From contig NZ_JAUEPH010000007.1 of the NCBI RefSeq assembly GCF_030403435.1, forward strand, positions 1 through 64,000: a DNA stretch of 64,000 nt, written 5' to 3'. Below, one piece after another: positions 28,016-37,456 of the stretch. The translations under genes and the position numbers were made by a program. Position 1 is the first letter of the stretch. The number at the start of each line of letters is the position of its first letter. The stretch is from Algoriphagus sediminis (GTDB lineage: Bacteria > Bacteroidota > Bacteroidia > Cytophagales > Cyclobacteriaceae). The notes below the pieces were generated by a model, which saw nothing but the letters and a program-made list of their open reading frames with translations, was not told where the DNA came from and did no database searches.

Positions 28016-28743
28016 TAAGAACGCTGATCATAGATGATGAACCTTTGGCCGCTGGGGTAGTGGAGGAATATCTCACTTCATTTCCGCAGTTTGAGGTTTT
28101 GGGAACCTGTCATAATGGATTCCAGGGATTGAAAACCATCCAGGAGCTGAAGCCTGATTTAATCTTTTTGGATGTTCAAATGCCCAAGATCACTGGCTTT
28201 GAAATGCTTGAACTGGTCGATGATCCTCCGGCTGTAATTTTCACCACAGCTTTTGATGAATATGCAGTTAAAGCTTTTGATGCCAAGGCCATAGATTATC
28301 TATTGAAGCCTTTTTCAACGGAGCGATTTTCTCAAGCTATCGATCGCTTTTTAGACCAAAGGAGTGCGGGACAGTCTACGGATGAGTCGGAGACGATCAC
28401 AGCTTTGGCAGAAAAAAGTAGTCGCTTAGTCGTGCGCGTGAAGAATGAAATCAAGGTGATCGCCACTTCGGAGGTTATATATTTTGAGGCTCAGGATGAC
28501 TATGTGGCTATCCATACAAAAGATGGAAAATATCTGAAAAAACTAACGATGAAATCCCTTGAGGCATCTCTGTCAGAGAGTCCGTTTGTAAGGTGTCACA
28601 GATCATATATGGTAAATATGGATCAGATTTCTAAGATTGAGCCTTACGAAAAGGATCATTACATCCTGAAGCTAAAAAATGGAGAAACCATACCCGTTAG
28701 CAAATCAGGCTACTCCCGGCTTCGGCAAGTTTTGGGGATATAA
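28012..28743 (+). CDS. LytTR-family response regulator
   Basis: 243 aa. Receiver domain at about 1-120 with phosphoacceptor Asp54 in LIFLDVQMPK and the Lys of IDYLLKPF. The C-terminal LytTR DNA-binding domain (about 137-243) shows EVIYFEAQDDYVAIHT, FVRCHRSYMVNMDQI and IPVSKSGYSRLRQ. It should bind pairs of about 9-bp direct repeats, and one such pair lies upstream of its own operon at 26051-26079. Confidence 0.93.
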   Translation: MIRTLIIDDEPLAAGVVEEYLTSFPQFEVLGTCHNGFQGLKTIQELKPDLIFLDVQMPKITGFEMLELVDDPPAVIFTTAFDEYAVKAFDAKAIDYLLKPFSTERFSQAIDRFLDQRSAGQSTDESETITALAEKSSRLVVRVKNEIKVIATSEVIYFEAQDDYVAIHTKDGKYLKKLTMKSLEASLSESPFVRCHRSYMVNMDQISKIEPYEKDHYILKLKNGETIPVSKSGYSRLRQVLGI

Positions 28744-28766
28744 AAAAGTCCCTCGAAAGGGACCTT
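28742..28766 (-). terminator. terminator of the DUF2795 gene
   Basis: On the minus strand GTCCCT-TTCG-AGGGAC is followed by six T residues. It lies just after the DUF2795 stop and overlaps the end of the convergent lytR-type gene. Confidence 0.78.
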
Positions 28767-28769
28767 GAT

Positions 28770-28991
28770 TTAATATTCGTCTTCGTTAAAGAAGAAGTCA
28801 TCTTTGGTAGGATAATCCGGCCAAATTTCTTCTATGGTCTCGTAGGGCTCACCATCATCTTCCAGTTCCTGAAGGTTTTCAACGACTTCCATCGGGGCTC
28901 CCGATCGGATTCCATAGTCGATCAACTCATCTTTTGTGGCTGGCCATGGGGCATCTTCTAAATATGAAGCTAATTCAAGTGTCCAGTACAT
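28770..28991 (-). CDS. DUF2795 domain protein
   Basis: 73 aa. The small helical DUF2795 domain is recognisable: MYWTLELASYLEDAPWPATKDELIDYGIRSGAPMEVVENLQEL, followed by a very acidic tail (DDFFFNEDEY). Members are found in many bacteria and have no established function. It is a single gene with its own terminator and a likely promoter box at 29031. Confidence 0.82.
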   Translation of the reverse strand: MYWTLELASYLEDAPWPATKDELIDYGIRSGAPMEVVENLQELEDDGEPYETIEEIWPDYPTKDDFFFNEDEY

Positions 28992-29030
28992 AGTTGTTAA
29001 TTTTTAATCGTTCCGGATTTTTAAAGTGTG

Positions 29031-29038
29031 CAAAAGTA
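29031..29038 (-). promoter_or_regulatory. -7 element before the DUF2795 gene
   Basis: On the minus strand TACTTTTG, matching TAnnTTTG, 39 nt before the ATG at 28991. A weak -33 region. Confidence 0.45.
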
Positions 29039-29070
29039 TAAATTTTTTGAAATATCTAATCTTCTACTGA

Positions 29071-30318
29071 TTATTTATATGAAAGTTGTCTTAGAATATA
29101 GTTTTTTACGTCAACTTTCCTCTTTAAACCAGCTAATTTTTTCATCATGGCTATTTCAAAATCTTTGGTCTGAACGCGAAAGTTTTCAGAATTGTTCTGA
29201 GCGTTTTCTAGTTCACTCTGGTCCCTTCTCAGTAGGTCTTTAAGAAGTGCGGTTTTAAGCCTTTTCTGTTCATCCTCAGACCTTTCATGAAAGTCTTCAT
29301 ATTTGCTATTAATTAGTCTTTCTAAAAAAGATTTTTCAAAAACGATATCCGTGAAAAACTGATAAGACTTTGAAGCCATTTTAGCTTCTCTTGGCTTTCT
29401 ATGTGGAAGCTTTTTCCAATCCTGCTGGATGGCCTTGGCATTTTCGATGACTTCCCGGCTGCTCGGTTGACCCGCCAAATCTTTCATTTTTTGGCTTAGC
29501 TCCTCTACTTTTTTCATTACTTCTCGAGGATGCAAGGTGGTACCCGGATTCAATGCCCGCTTATATCTTGAGAAAATTCTATTATTCAGTTTGGAAAACT
29601 CATCCCAAAGCGGTTGTCTTCGTTCTGCTGGGACTTTTCCTGAAGCTTTCCATTCTTTTTGAATTCGCTTAGAAATTTCAAACGCTTTTTTGGCATCTGT
29701 CATCGCAAAGGCATCACGCGCTTGCTGGACCAAAGATTCATAAACCTTAATATTTTCGTCCGCCTGGAGTGAAAGTCCTTCGTAATAATGTCTTCGGCTT
29801 TCAAAGAAAGTTTGAACCGCAGTTTCGAATTCATTCTCGATTTCCTCCTCCAGTTCCTTATCTACAGGGCCGGTTTTGATCCATCTAAGCTTTAAATCTT
29901 TATAAAATTCTGTGGTTGCTTTCCAGTCAGTATCATGCATCATGGACTGAGCTTCCTGAATAAGAGCCTTCTTAAGCTCCAGATTCTTAGCTCGATTACC
30001 CGCGATGATTTCATTTAAGTATTTCTCCTGAGCTTCTAGGTCTTCGATCAAAGGCACAAAATCACCTAAGGCATCAGCAGTTTTTAGGGAGTCTTTCAGA
30101 TGAACAAGTTTCATCAGAAATGAGCCCTTATTTTGGTTTTCCTCAATGTCAGACTTGAGCTTTTCTACTTTTTCCACAAGCATGGAAAACCGATTTTCAA
30201 AATAGGCTAAGGTAGAGGCTTCGTCTTCCTTTACTTCTCCAATTTCACGATCTTCTTGCCCCAAAAATCCCTTCAAAAAAACTTTATTGTCTTTAATATA
30301 TCCGTAGGGATGCTCCAT
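29071..30318 (-). CDS. DUF349 domain protein
   Basis: 415 aa, almost entirely helical and charged, with several helical repeats of the DUF349 kind: for example WKATTEFYKDLKLRWIKTG (about 130-148), QARDAFAMTDAKKAFEISKRIQKEWKASGKV and AKAIQQDWKKLPHRKPREA. There is no signal peptide or membrane segment. Related long DUF349 proteins are widespread in Bacteroidota and are of unknown function. It is divergent from ettA. Confidence 0.82.
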   Translation of the reverse strand: MEHPYGYIKDNKVFLKGFLGQEDREIGEVKEDEASTLAYFENRFSMLVEKVEKLKSDIEENQNKGSFLMKLVHLKDSLKTADALGDFVPLIEDLEAQEKYLNEIIAGNRAKNLELKKALIQEAQSMMHDTDWKATTEFYKDLKLRWIKTGPVDKELEEEIENEFETAVQTFFESRRHYYEGLSLQADENIKVYESLVQQARDAFAMTDAKKAFEISKRIQKEWKASGKVPAERRQPLWDEFSKLNNRIFSRYKRALNPGTTLHPREVMKKVEELSQKMKDLAGQPSSREVIENAKAIQQDWKKLPHRKPREAKMASKSYQFFTDIVFEKSFLERLINSKYEDFHERSEDEQKRLKTALLKDLLRRDQSELENAQNNSENFRVQTKDFEIAMMKKLAGLKRKVDVKNYILRQLSYK

Positions 30319-30447
30319 TTACTCGATAATATTAGTTGGTGGTTTTCTATGTTCGCAAATTAATTAATTCAAATGCACTTATCCTAAGAAAGGGCTTTTT
30401 TTGCCATCTTTGGCTTTAAGGCCAAAATCAGAACTAAAAAATAACCT

Positions 30448-32127
30448 ATGAGTGCAGAAAAAATCATCTTCTCGATGGCTGGCGTATCCAAGATATATCC
30501 GCCACAAAAGAAAGTCCTGAATAATATTTATCTCTCTTTTTTTTATGGTGCCAAAATTGGCGTACTCGGTCTTAATGGTTCAGGTAAATCTTCCTTGTTG
30601 AGGATAATTGCCGGAGTGGATAAGGAATTTCAGGGAGAAGTGGTGTTCTCTCCGGGCTATTCTGTGGGCATGCTGGAGCAGGAGCCACAGCTTGATCCCT
30701 CGAAAACAGTGAAAGAAGTGGTGGAGGAAGCTGTTTCCGAAACTGTGGGGCTTTTGAAAGAATTTGAAGAAATCAATGAGAAGTTTATGGATCCTGAAGT
30801 TATGGAGGATCCAGATAAAATGAATGATCTTATCGAGCGTCAGGGTGAGGTTCAGGAAAAACTGGATGCAGCAAATGCATGGGAACTGGATGTGATGCTT
30901 GACAAAGCAATGGATGCTTTGAGGCTTCCTCCGGCTGAAGCCAATGTGGCCAATCTTTCAGGTGGTGAAAAAAGAAGAGTTGCACTCTGCAGGCTGTTAC
31001 TTCAAGAGCCTGATGTACTGCTTTTAGATGAACCAACCAACCACCTGGATGCGGAATCAGTGCTTTGGCTGGAGCAACATCTCCAGCAATACAAAGGGAC
31101 CGTAATCGCAGTTACTCACGACAGGTATTTTCTTGATAATGTGGCTGGGTGGATATTGGAACTGGATAGGGGAGAAGGAATCCCATGGAAAGGAAATTAT
31201 TCCTCCTGGCTGGATCAAAAGCAAAACCGACTGAAGCAAGAAGAGAAAACCGAGTCAAAACGTCAGAAAACTCTTCAGCGAGAGCTTGAATGGATTCGAA
31301 TGACTCCCAAGGCAAAGCAGGCTAAAGGTAAAGCCAGGTTAAGTGCATATGATAAATTAGTGGGTGAGGAAGCAAAAGAAAAGGAAGCAAAATTAGAACT
31401 CTTTATTCCACCTGGACCTAGGTTAGGATCAAAAGTGATTGAAGTGAATGGAGTATCCAAAGCCTTCGGTGATAAGCTACTTTTCGAGGACTTGACTTTC
31501 GCTTTGCCGCAAGGCGGGATAGTAGGAGTAATAGGTCCAAACGGAGCTGGTAAATCCACACTTTTCAAGCTCATAACCGGTCAGGAAAAGCCTGATTCAG
31601 GTAATTTTGAAGTCGGAGAGACCGTTCAACTTGCCTATGTAGATCAGGGGCATGATAACCTTGATCCTTCCAAAACAGTCTATCAAACCATTTCTGAAGG
31701 AAACGAATTTATAAAGCTTGGCAATAAGGAAGTCAATGCCAGAGCTTATGTTTCCAAGTTTAATTTTGGAGGATCGGATCAGGAAAAGAAGGTGGGTGTT
31801 TTGTCCGGTGGTGAGAGAAACAGAGTTCATCTGGCCATGACCTTAAAAGAGGGAGGAAACCTTTTACTACTCGATGAGCCAACCAATGATCTGGATGTGA
31901 ATACGCTAAGGGCACTTGAGGAAGCGCTTGAGAATTTTGGTGGATGTGCAGTGATCATCTCTCACGACCGTTGGTTTCTGGATAGAATTTGTACCCATAT
32001 TCTGGCTTTTGAAGGAGATTCTCAGGTTTACTGGTTTGAAGGAAACTTCACAGACTATGAGGAAAACAAAAAGAAGCGGCTTGGGGATGTGACACCAAAA
32101 AGAATTCGGTATAAGAGTTTGAAGTAA
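30448..32127 (+). CDS. ettA: energy-dependent translational throttle protein EttA (ABC-F)
   Basis: 559 aa with two ABC domains. The first has Walker [10 protein letters not shown] (about 43-51), signature [17 protein letters not shown] and Walker [13 protein letters not shown]; the second has GPNGAGKST (about 363), [15 protein letters not shown] and [13 protein letters not shown] charged interdomain linker (about 245-320) and the arm insert fit EttA, a ribosome E-site factor that gates elongation by the ATP/ADP ratio. The last 35 codons are duplicated, diverged, 5.8 kb downstream at 37810-37915, showing that DNA was inserted or recombined at this gene end. Confidence 0.93.
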   Translation: MSAEKIIFSMAGVSKIYPPQKKVLNNIYLSFFYGAKIGVLGLNGSGKSSLLRIIAGVDKEFQGEVVFSPGYSVGMLEQEPQLDPSKTVKEVVEEAVSETVGLLKEFEEINEKFMDPEVMEDPDKMNDLIERQGEVQEKLDAANAWELDVMLDKAMDALRLPPAEANVANLSGGEKRRVALCRLLLQEPDVLLLDEPTNHLDAESVLWLEQHLQQYKGTVIAVTHDRYFLDNVAGWILELDRGEGIPWKGNYSSWLDQKQNRLKQEEKTESKRQKTLQRELEWIRMTPKAKQAKGKARLSAYDKLVGEEAKEKEAKLELFIPPGPRLGSKVIEVNGVSKAFGDKLLFEDLTFALPQGGIVGVIGPNGAGKSTLFKLITGQEKPDSGNFEVGETVQLAYVDQGHDNLDPSKTVYQTISEGNEFIKLGNKEVNARAYVSKFNFGGSDQEKKVGVLSGGERNRVHLAMTLKEGGNLLLLDEPTNDLDVNTLRALEEALENFGGCAVIISHDRWFLDRICTHILAFEGDSQVYWFEGNFTDYEENKKKRLGDVTPKRIRYKSLK

Positions 32128-32144
32128 ATCAGAAATCTTACATT

Positions 32145-32175
32145 GTTCGTCATTGCGAACATAGTGAAGTAATCT
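32145..32175. repeat. short dispersed-repeat element (CGTCATTGCGAAC type)
   Basis: CGTCATTGCGAAC, then AGTGAAGTAATCTT, resembles the small repeat CGTCATTGCGA...GAAGCAATCTC scattered in many bacterial genomes. It includes a perfect 5-bp inverted repeat (GTTCG / CGAAC). Only one copy is visible in this window. Confidence 0.5.
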
Positions 32176-32188
32176 TTGCGCAGTGTTT

Positions 32189-32225
32189 AAAACCTCCAAG
32201 ATTTATGGTCTTCGGAGGCTTTTTC
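32189..32225 (+). terminator. terminator downstream of ettA
   Basis: CCTCCAAGA pairs with TCTTCGGAGG (one bulged C) around a 7-nt loop and is followed by CTTTTT. It lies about 65 nt after the ettA stop. Confidence 0.7.
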
Positions 32226-32631
32226 GACTTATACGTGTATATTTTTTTGTGTTTCTACTAGAATATGACACAAGAGCTCTTGGATATATGATGGGTCCGT
32301 ACCTCCTTCCAAAAGATGGGAAGCGAACTAGTGTCTAAGCCAATGAAGTGTGACGGTTTTTTTTAATCACTGCCTTCTTCGCCGCTGACTTTAGCACTTC
32401 TTGGCAACTACTTCCTCTACACATTTTGCCTTTCTTCATCTGTTTTCAAATAGTCAATGTATCGTCCTTGGATGCAAGGTTACTTAAAATCACTTCATAC
32501 TCTTTTGAAGTGATGAATGCTTTCCTCTTGCTTAGAAGAGACTCTTAATTTTCCGCATCGTTATAGGAAGAACTAATAATGGATGTTTTCATGGAATTAA
32601 TTGGTTGGTTTGGGTTTGCTCTTTTCAAATT
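32226..32631. other. non-coding stretch with possible decayed reading frame
   Basis: 406 bp between the ettA terminator and the TPR gene. On the minus strand one frame can be followed from an ATG near 32591 (MKTSIISSSYNDAEN, stop) through two stop codons to KKGKMCRGSSCQEVLKSAAKK and a final stop near 32339. This looks like a broken small gene, but I recognise no family. The rest is featureless. Confidence 0.35.
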
Positions 32632-35016
32632 TCAATTTATTTTTTTGGAATTCGCAAAATTTAAGTTTCCTCTAGCCAGCTTATTGGATGTGTCTAATTT
32701 CAAAGCTTGGTTACAAGCTTCAATAGCTTTGTCATACTTTTTGAGCTGATTGTATGCTGCACAAATATTATTAAAGGCTGCACTACTAGGCGAAATTTCA
32801 TTTGATCTCTGTGCGGCTTTTATACAAGACAAAAAATCTCCGTTATTATAGAAAGTTAAACTTAAATCTAAAAAATCGTCTGCAGATGAATTCTTAGGAT
32901 TCGAATCGCGATTTTGTATTTCAGCAGCATTAATTGCGTCGGACAAGTTGTTTTTTGCAAGTTCAAAATCTGATTTAAGGTTTAATGCCTTAGTGTAAGC
33001 TTCAATGGCTTTATCGTATTCACCTAATCTAAAGTGCGCAATTCCAATGTTGTTATATGCTTCCGGATAATTCTTTTTTAAACTTAAAGCTAATCTTGCT
33101 GCAGAAATGGTTTTTTCAAATTTGTTAGATCTAAAATAGTGGAGGCTCAAATTAAGATATTTTTCCGCTGATGGTTCCATGAGTGCTTCTTCTTCCAAAA
33201 TCATAGAGATGGATTTCTTATTTTGAGCTACATTTAAATAGTCCCTGGCTATCCTATTATTTGGTGATCTATTCAAGATACTTTCAGCTAAGTTTTTTAA
33301 TTTATCCCATTCTTCTGCTTTGTGATGGAGATTTAATAATAACACCTGTGCATGCGTATAAGTAGGTGAAATTTTAAGGGCTTCTGATAACAGTTTCTTA
33401 GCTTCTTCAAATCTATTGTTTTCGTTCAAATATTTGGCATAATAATATAAACCACTGTGACTACTAGGGTTTAATTCTAACGCTCGTTTAAAATAGTCTT
33501 CCGCCTCAATTTTATCTCCCATTGCATTGGTTAAAATACCTAGATTAATATGTAATGTAGCATAATTTGGGTTTAGGAGAAGTGCTTTTTTGTAGTAGCT
33601 CTCAGCCTCAGCATATTCTCCTTTAGCCATCAGTGCCAATCCGTAATTCATCAAGCCGCGCCCATTGTTTGGACTCTTGATGGTAACATCCTTCCATAGA
33701 CTAAGCGAATTGTTCCAAACTTTATTTCGTTGTCGTACACCATAAACATTAGCTGCTAAAAAGATAATCATTACAAGAAAAATGATAGTCTTTACCTTCT
33801 GATTTTTTAACGTAGAGTATAAATATTTTTTCAAAATATAGTTTACGCCAAATACAAAACTGATTGTCAATCCGATATATGGAATAAAAGTACGATGGTC
33901 ATTTAATACTTCAGCAAAGGGTATAAAAGAAGATGTTGGTAACAAAGATATAAAAAACCATAAGAAGCCAAATGAAATGAGGTGAGTTTCCTTCTTGTTT
34001 GAAGCTCTTAATGCCACATAAACCAGTAAAGTAATAATTACAATTCCAAGTATTGCCCTATAGTCTAAAATAGAAGTATAGACCACCCAATCCGTATCGG
34101 CAGATAAATTATAAGGAATAAAGTAGGTGGCGATATAGTGCACCATGACCATTGGTTGAGTTATCAAGTAATTAAGCGTGCTCAATCCCCCTGGATTAAA
34201 GGTCATTGGCCGCATTTTTGTATACAATAAGTAAAAAATAATCGTTAAAATAAATGCTGGCAATGCTTTATAAAAAGACTTTAATGTTTTTTTGAATTCT
34301 TCTTTTCTATAAAAGTGCAAGAGATCAACCTGCTCTTCAAATATTAATGAATAGAGTAATAGCAGCGGAGCAAAAACAAAGGCCATCTCTTTAGCGAAAA
34401 AGCCAATCAGGGGAAATAAAAGATAGATATAATATTTCCTCCAAATTCCACCGCTGAGAAAAACCACAAATCCGGCAAGTAGAAATAGTGCAGCAGTAAT
34501 TTCTGCTCTTTGAATGATGTAATTTACTGTTTCTGCATTTGCACAAAGAAAACCAAAAATTGTGGCACATAATAGTGCCCAATACTTGTTATCTTCTGAA
34601 TAGTTGATTCGATCTAATAGCTTTTTGATAAAGAGACCTATTAAAAAACAGGTGATTAAGAATGTTAGAAATATATGGATATGAAATACTTTGGTATCAA
34701 GACCATCTCCAAGTTTGTAATCAATTGCATTTTCTAATGTTGTTAAAGGACGGTAGCTTTGATTAGAAGGTAATGAGCTAAACGTAGTTGCATCCGTAAA
34801 AAAAAGCTTGAGATTGATTTCATGAATAGCACTGTTGTTTTCAATCGTATGACTATCATCAAAGTGAAATGAATTTGAAAAATGATTTGAATAGGCAAAT
34901 ATCAATGTAGCTAATGAAATAACTACCAGTATTAGAAAACCCACATTTTTGAAATACCTTGAGTTGTTTTTGTTTGAAGTGTTAATACCTTTCATTTGGA
35001 TCGAATAGTAATACAT
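32632..35016 (-). CDS. TMTC-like multi-pass membrane protein with TPR repeats
   Basis: 794 aa. The N-terminal half (about 25-430) contains roughly ten membrane helices with an early loop carrying the acidic pair FHFDDSHT (Asp53-Asp54), the layout of GT-C glycosyltransferases and of eukaryotic TMTC proteins. The C-terminal half (about 440-790) is about nine TPR units such as YGLALMAKGEYAEAESYYKKAL and NNIGIAHFRLGEYDKAIEAYTKAL. A role in lipid-linked sugar transfer to proteins or polysaccharide is inferred from fold only. It lies in an AT-rich island with a GT2 enzyme and a methyltransferase. ATG at 34995 is an alternative start. Confidence 0.8.
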   Translation of the reverse strand: MYYYSIQMKGINTSNKNNSRYFKNVGFLILVVISLATLIFAYSNHFSNSFHFDDSHTIENNSAIHEINLKLFFTDATTFSSLPSNQSYRPLTTLENAIDYKLGDGLDTKVFHIHIFLTFLITCFLIGLFIKKLLDRINYSEDNKYWALLCATIFGFLCANAETVNYIIQRAEITAALFLLAGFVVFLSGGIWRKYYIYLLFPLIGFFAKEMAFVFAPLLLLYSLIFEEQVDLLHFYRKEEFKKTLKSFYKALPAFILTIIFYLLYTKMRPMTFNPGGLSTLNYLITQPMVMVHYIATYFIPYNLSADTDWVVYTSILDYRAILGIVIITLLVYVALRASNKKETHLISFGFLWFFISLLPTSSFIPFAEVLNDHRTFIPYIGLTISFVFGVNYILKKYLYSTLKNQKVKTIIFLVMIIFLAANVYGVRQRNKVWNNSLSLWKDVTIKSPNNGRGLMNYGLALMAKGEYAEAESYYKKALLLNPNYATLHINLGILTNAMGDKIEAEDYFKRALELNPSSHSGLYYYAKYLNENNRFEEAKKLLSEALKISPTYTHAQVLLLNLHHKAEEWDKLKNLAESILNRSPNNRIARDYLNVAQNKKSISMILEEEALMEPSAEKYLNLSLHYFRSNKFEKTISAARLALSLKKNYPEAYNNIGIAHFRLGEYDKAIEAYTKALNLKSDFELAKNNLSDAINAAEIQNRDSNPKNSSADDFLDLSLTFYNNGDFLSCIKAAQRSNEISPSSAAFNNICAAYNQLKKYDKAIEACNQALKLDTSNKLARGNLNFANSKKIN

Positions 35017-35158
35017 ACAAATAACTCAAATTGTATGGATATCTCCATGGAACTCGAATTTTATCATAAAAATTTAACTGGAAAGAGTTTTTTTTAGATC
35101 AAATAGGCATAGGTCGAGCTTTTCAGCCAAGGTCAGAATACAAGAATTACTCTATGCA

Positions 35159-35548
35159 ATGGAGGTAGGTCATGATTATACCCTTGGGGAAGAGGATATT
35201 CATCGCTTTGGAAATTTCAAACACTTTTACAGTTTCTTCGACCTGAAGCCAATCCTAAAACTGGGTGGTGAAAAGGGCCGAAAAGGGTATATGATTTACT
35301 TAGATCATATAGGTTTGGGAAATGGGTTAATTAAGTGCACATGGGCCACAGTTCAACTTGATCTAGTAGTGCTGTCTCGGTTCCTGAAAATTTGGATAGG
35401 AAATACTAGAAGGTGAGCCATTGAATACATTGCAAGAAATTCACTCTCAAAATTCTATCATGTGCTTAAGTTCAAAGGAGCGAATAAGCAGGGTTTTTCA
35501 ATTAGTTCTTATCAGAAATTTTTGGTCAGACCGAAAAAAATGCCGTAG
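35159..35548 (+). pseudogene. decayed IS110-family (IS116/IS110/IS902) transposase fragment
   Basis: The plus frame reads EVGHDYTLGEEDIHRFGNFK, then FYSFFDLKPI, GGEKGRKGYMI, LIKCTWATVQLD and, after an in-frame TGA at 35414-35416, AIEYIARNSLSKFYHVLKF. These follow in order the C-terminal transposase_20 pattern of IS110 enzymes (G-V-G...DI.RF.NFKQL.SY.GL.P, then E-SAW...R.DP, then IARKLL.RIYYVL). The N-terminal DEDD catalytic part is absent and several key residues are changed, so it is inactive. Confidence 0.6.
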
Positions 35549-35720
35549 ACCTCTTTCTTATATAGATGTCAGGATGTAGGTTCAATCTGTTGTACAGTAT
35601 TGGGGTGAGCAGGTACCAAACTAAGAAGAAACGTGTACTCCTAATTAGGAGACTTTTGATAGCCTGTCCCGATGAATATTTAGAGGAGCTTACTTCCTGG
35701 CCAGAGGAGACAATTATTTT

Positions 35721-36674
35721 TTATAATTTGTTAAGTGGTTTGAACTTTTTGGGAATACTATTAATATCTATACTAATGGCTTGTAATAAAAATTGTATGC
35801 CCAAAATTATTGGTAAAGCTGCAAGCATTATGGTGCCAGAATTATTCGCAGTGTTTTCCATAATCCCCATTATCCATCTATAACCACCAAAAAACAAACC
35901 AAATAAAAGTAGGGGAATAGAAATTAGAAAATAGATTGAGGCCATATTAAAATTATAAATATAATATTTGTAAAAGATTCTTTTAACTAATCCCTTCAAG
36001 ATTTTCATTGGAAAATTTAAAATAACCCTATTTATGTTAAGATTACTAGTCTCATCACTATAAATTGCAGAAATATAAACATCTTCAACAACTTGGTTTA
36101 AAAGATTTAAATTTATGAGCATGTCGGTCTCAAAAAAATATCTATTATCAATTTTATTTAGGTTTAGTTTACTTAGAGAATGCTTAGAAATAGCACAAAA
36201 TCCATTTGTTGGGTCCATAATGTCCCAATAACCTGAAGCTAATTTTATAGTAAAAGATAAAAAACTATTACCAAAAAGTCTTATTTTGGGCATTCTTTTT
36301 AGTGCTTTGAAATCATTAAAGCGATTCCCTTTTACATAATCAGCTCTATCATAGAGTAAAGGGTTAATTAGTTTTGTGATTTCATTTGGATTCATTTGGC
36401 CATCTCCATCCAATTTGATTATTATATCACTTTGTAGCTCTAGGGCTTTTTTAAAACCACTAATTACAGCTCCTCCAACACCTTTATTTTTTTTATGAAA
36501 TATAACCTGAACTATACCTATATCCATTTCCTCTACTAAGGTACCAGAATATTCGGGACATGCATCGTCTACAACTATTATTGTGTCGATAAACTCTGGT
36601 ATTGAGTGAATAACATCTTTAATTTGCTTAGATACTTTATAGCAAGGAATAACAACAGTTATTATTTTATTCAT
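35721..36674 (-). CDS. GT2 family glycosyltransferase with C-terminal membrane helices
   Basis: 317 aa from ATG 36674 (an in-frame start at 36686 is possible). A GT-A fold is seen: ITVVIPCYKVSKQIKDVI, IIVVDDACPEYSG, NKGVGGAVISGFKKAL and the metal-binding IIKLDGDGQMNP. Two membrane helices close the protein (about 245-270 and 285-310). This is the shape of polyprenyl-phosphate or dolichyl-phosphate sugar transferases, which load a sugar on a lipid carrier for use by GT-C enzymes. The neighbouring TMTC-like protein would be a natural acceptor partner; that link is inference. Codon use is AT-rich compared with the flanks. Confidence 0.85.
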   Translation of the reverse strand: MNKIITVVIPCYKVSKQIKDVIHSIPEFIDTIIVVDDACPEYSGTLVEEMDIGIVQVIFHKKNKGVGGAVISGFKKALELQSDIIIKLDGDGQMNPNEITKLINPLLYDRADYVKGNRFNDFKALKRMPKIRLFGNSFLSFTIKLASGYWDIMDPTNGFCAISKHSLSKLNLNKIDNRYFFETDMLINLNLLNQVVEDVYISAIYSDETSNLNINRVILNFPMKILKGLVKRIFYKYYIYNFNMASIYFLISIPLLLFGLFFGGYRWIMGIMENTANNSGTIMLAALPIILGIQFLLQAISIDINSIPKKFKPLNKL

Positions 36675-36778
36675 TTTCATAAACATTTCCAGTTATTGTC
36701 CCAATTCTGATTTCATTTATATTTTGTTGTTTTTGCTAACGTTTTACGAATCTGCGTTTTCAGAGAGTTTAGCTGTTT

Positions 36779-37456
36779 TTAAGAGTTTTTTTGAGCAGTG
36801 AATAGTTCAAACAGAACCACGGGGAATAGCAATTTAGTTAAAGAGAATATTTTCATCTTCTTTTTGAATGTCTCTTTAATTATAGAAATATTTGTCACGT
36901 GGTAATCCCCTGTAAATCTACTCCCAGCAATCTTTCGGCCAATTTTGTAGAATATATTTTCCGTAGGTCCAGATATTAAAATTATTCCATTTGGAGATAA
37001 TAATCTATGAAATTCATCTATATATGGCTCTAGGTCCTCAATGTGTTCTAGTACATCCAGAGCAAAAATAATATCAAACGAATTATCCATCAAATTGTGA
37101 GTCAGAATATCTCCCTCGATAAAATTGATAGTCCGTGGAAACTCTATTTTACTTTTCACCAATTCTAGTGGAGCAAACTCAATATCACATGCTGTGACTG
37201 TATAATGTTTTTCTGCTAACATGTAACTTAAAACTCCTGAACCACATCCAAAATCAAGAATTTTATCCACTGATTTATGTTTGTTTGCAAAGTTATAAGC
37301 GATTTTGATCCTTTCCCAAAACAGCCAATCGATAAATGGATTTTTATGAGTGTAGGCAGGCAAAGCAGCTTCTCCTATTTCGTAACCGTCACCTTCTTTA
37401 AGGATTCTCCTAAAAGCATTTTTGAACCTTTTTTTTGAGGTGTTAAACTCTTTCAT
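36779..37456 (-). CDS. class I SAM-dependent methyltransferase
   Basis: 225 aa. SAM motif I is DKILDFGCGSGVLSYMLAE (about 61-79), motif II TVTACDIEFAPLELV and post-motif FDIIFALDVLEHIEDLEPYIDEF, followed by LSPNGIILISGPTEN. A hydrophobic C-terminus (FSLTKLLFPVVLFELF) might touch the membrane. Such enzymes are common in surface-polysaccharide and lipid-modification clusters. It sits upstream of the GT2 gene on the same strand in the AT-rich island. Substrate unknown. Confidence 0.85.
   Translation of the reverse strand: MKEFNTSKKRFKNAFRRILKEGDGYEIGEAALPAYTHKNPFIDWLFWERIKIAYNFANKHKSVDKILDFGCGSGVLSYMLAEKHYTVTACDIEFAPLELVKSKIEFPRTINFIEGDILTHNLMDNSFDIIFALDVLEHIEDLEPYIDEFHRLLSPNGIILISGPTENIFYKIGRKIAGSRFTGDYHVTNISIIKETFKKKMKIFSLTKLLFPVVLFELFTAQKNS

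Noticed and set aside
35566..35883. Plus-strand frame over the end of the GT2 gene
   Set aside because: Most of it is antisense to the glycosyltransferase and shows no coherent domain.
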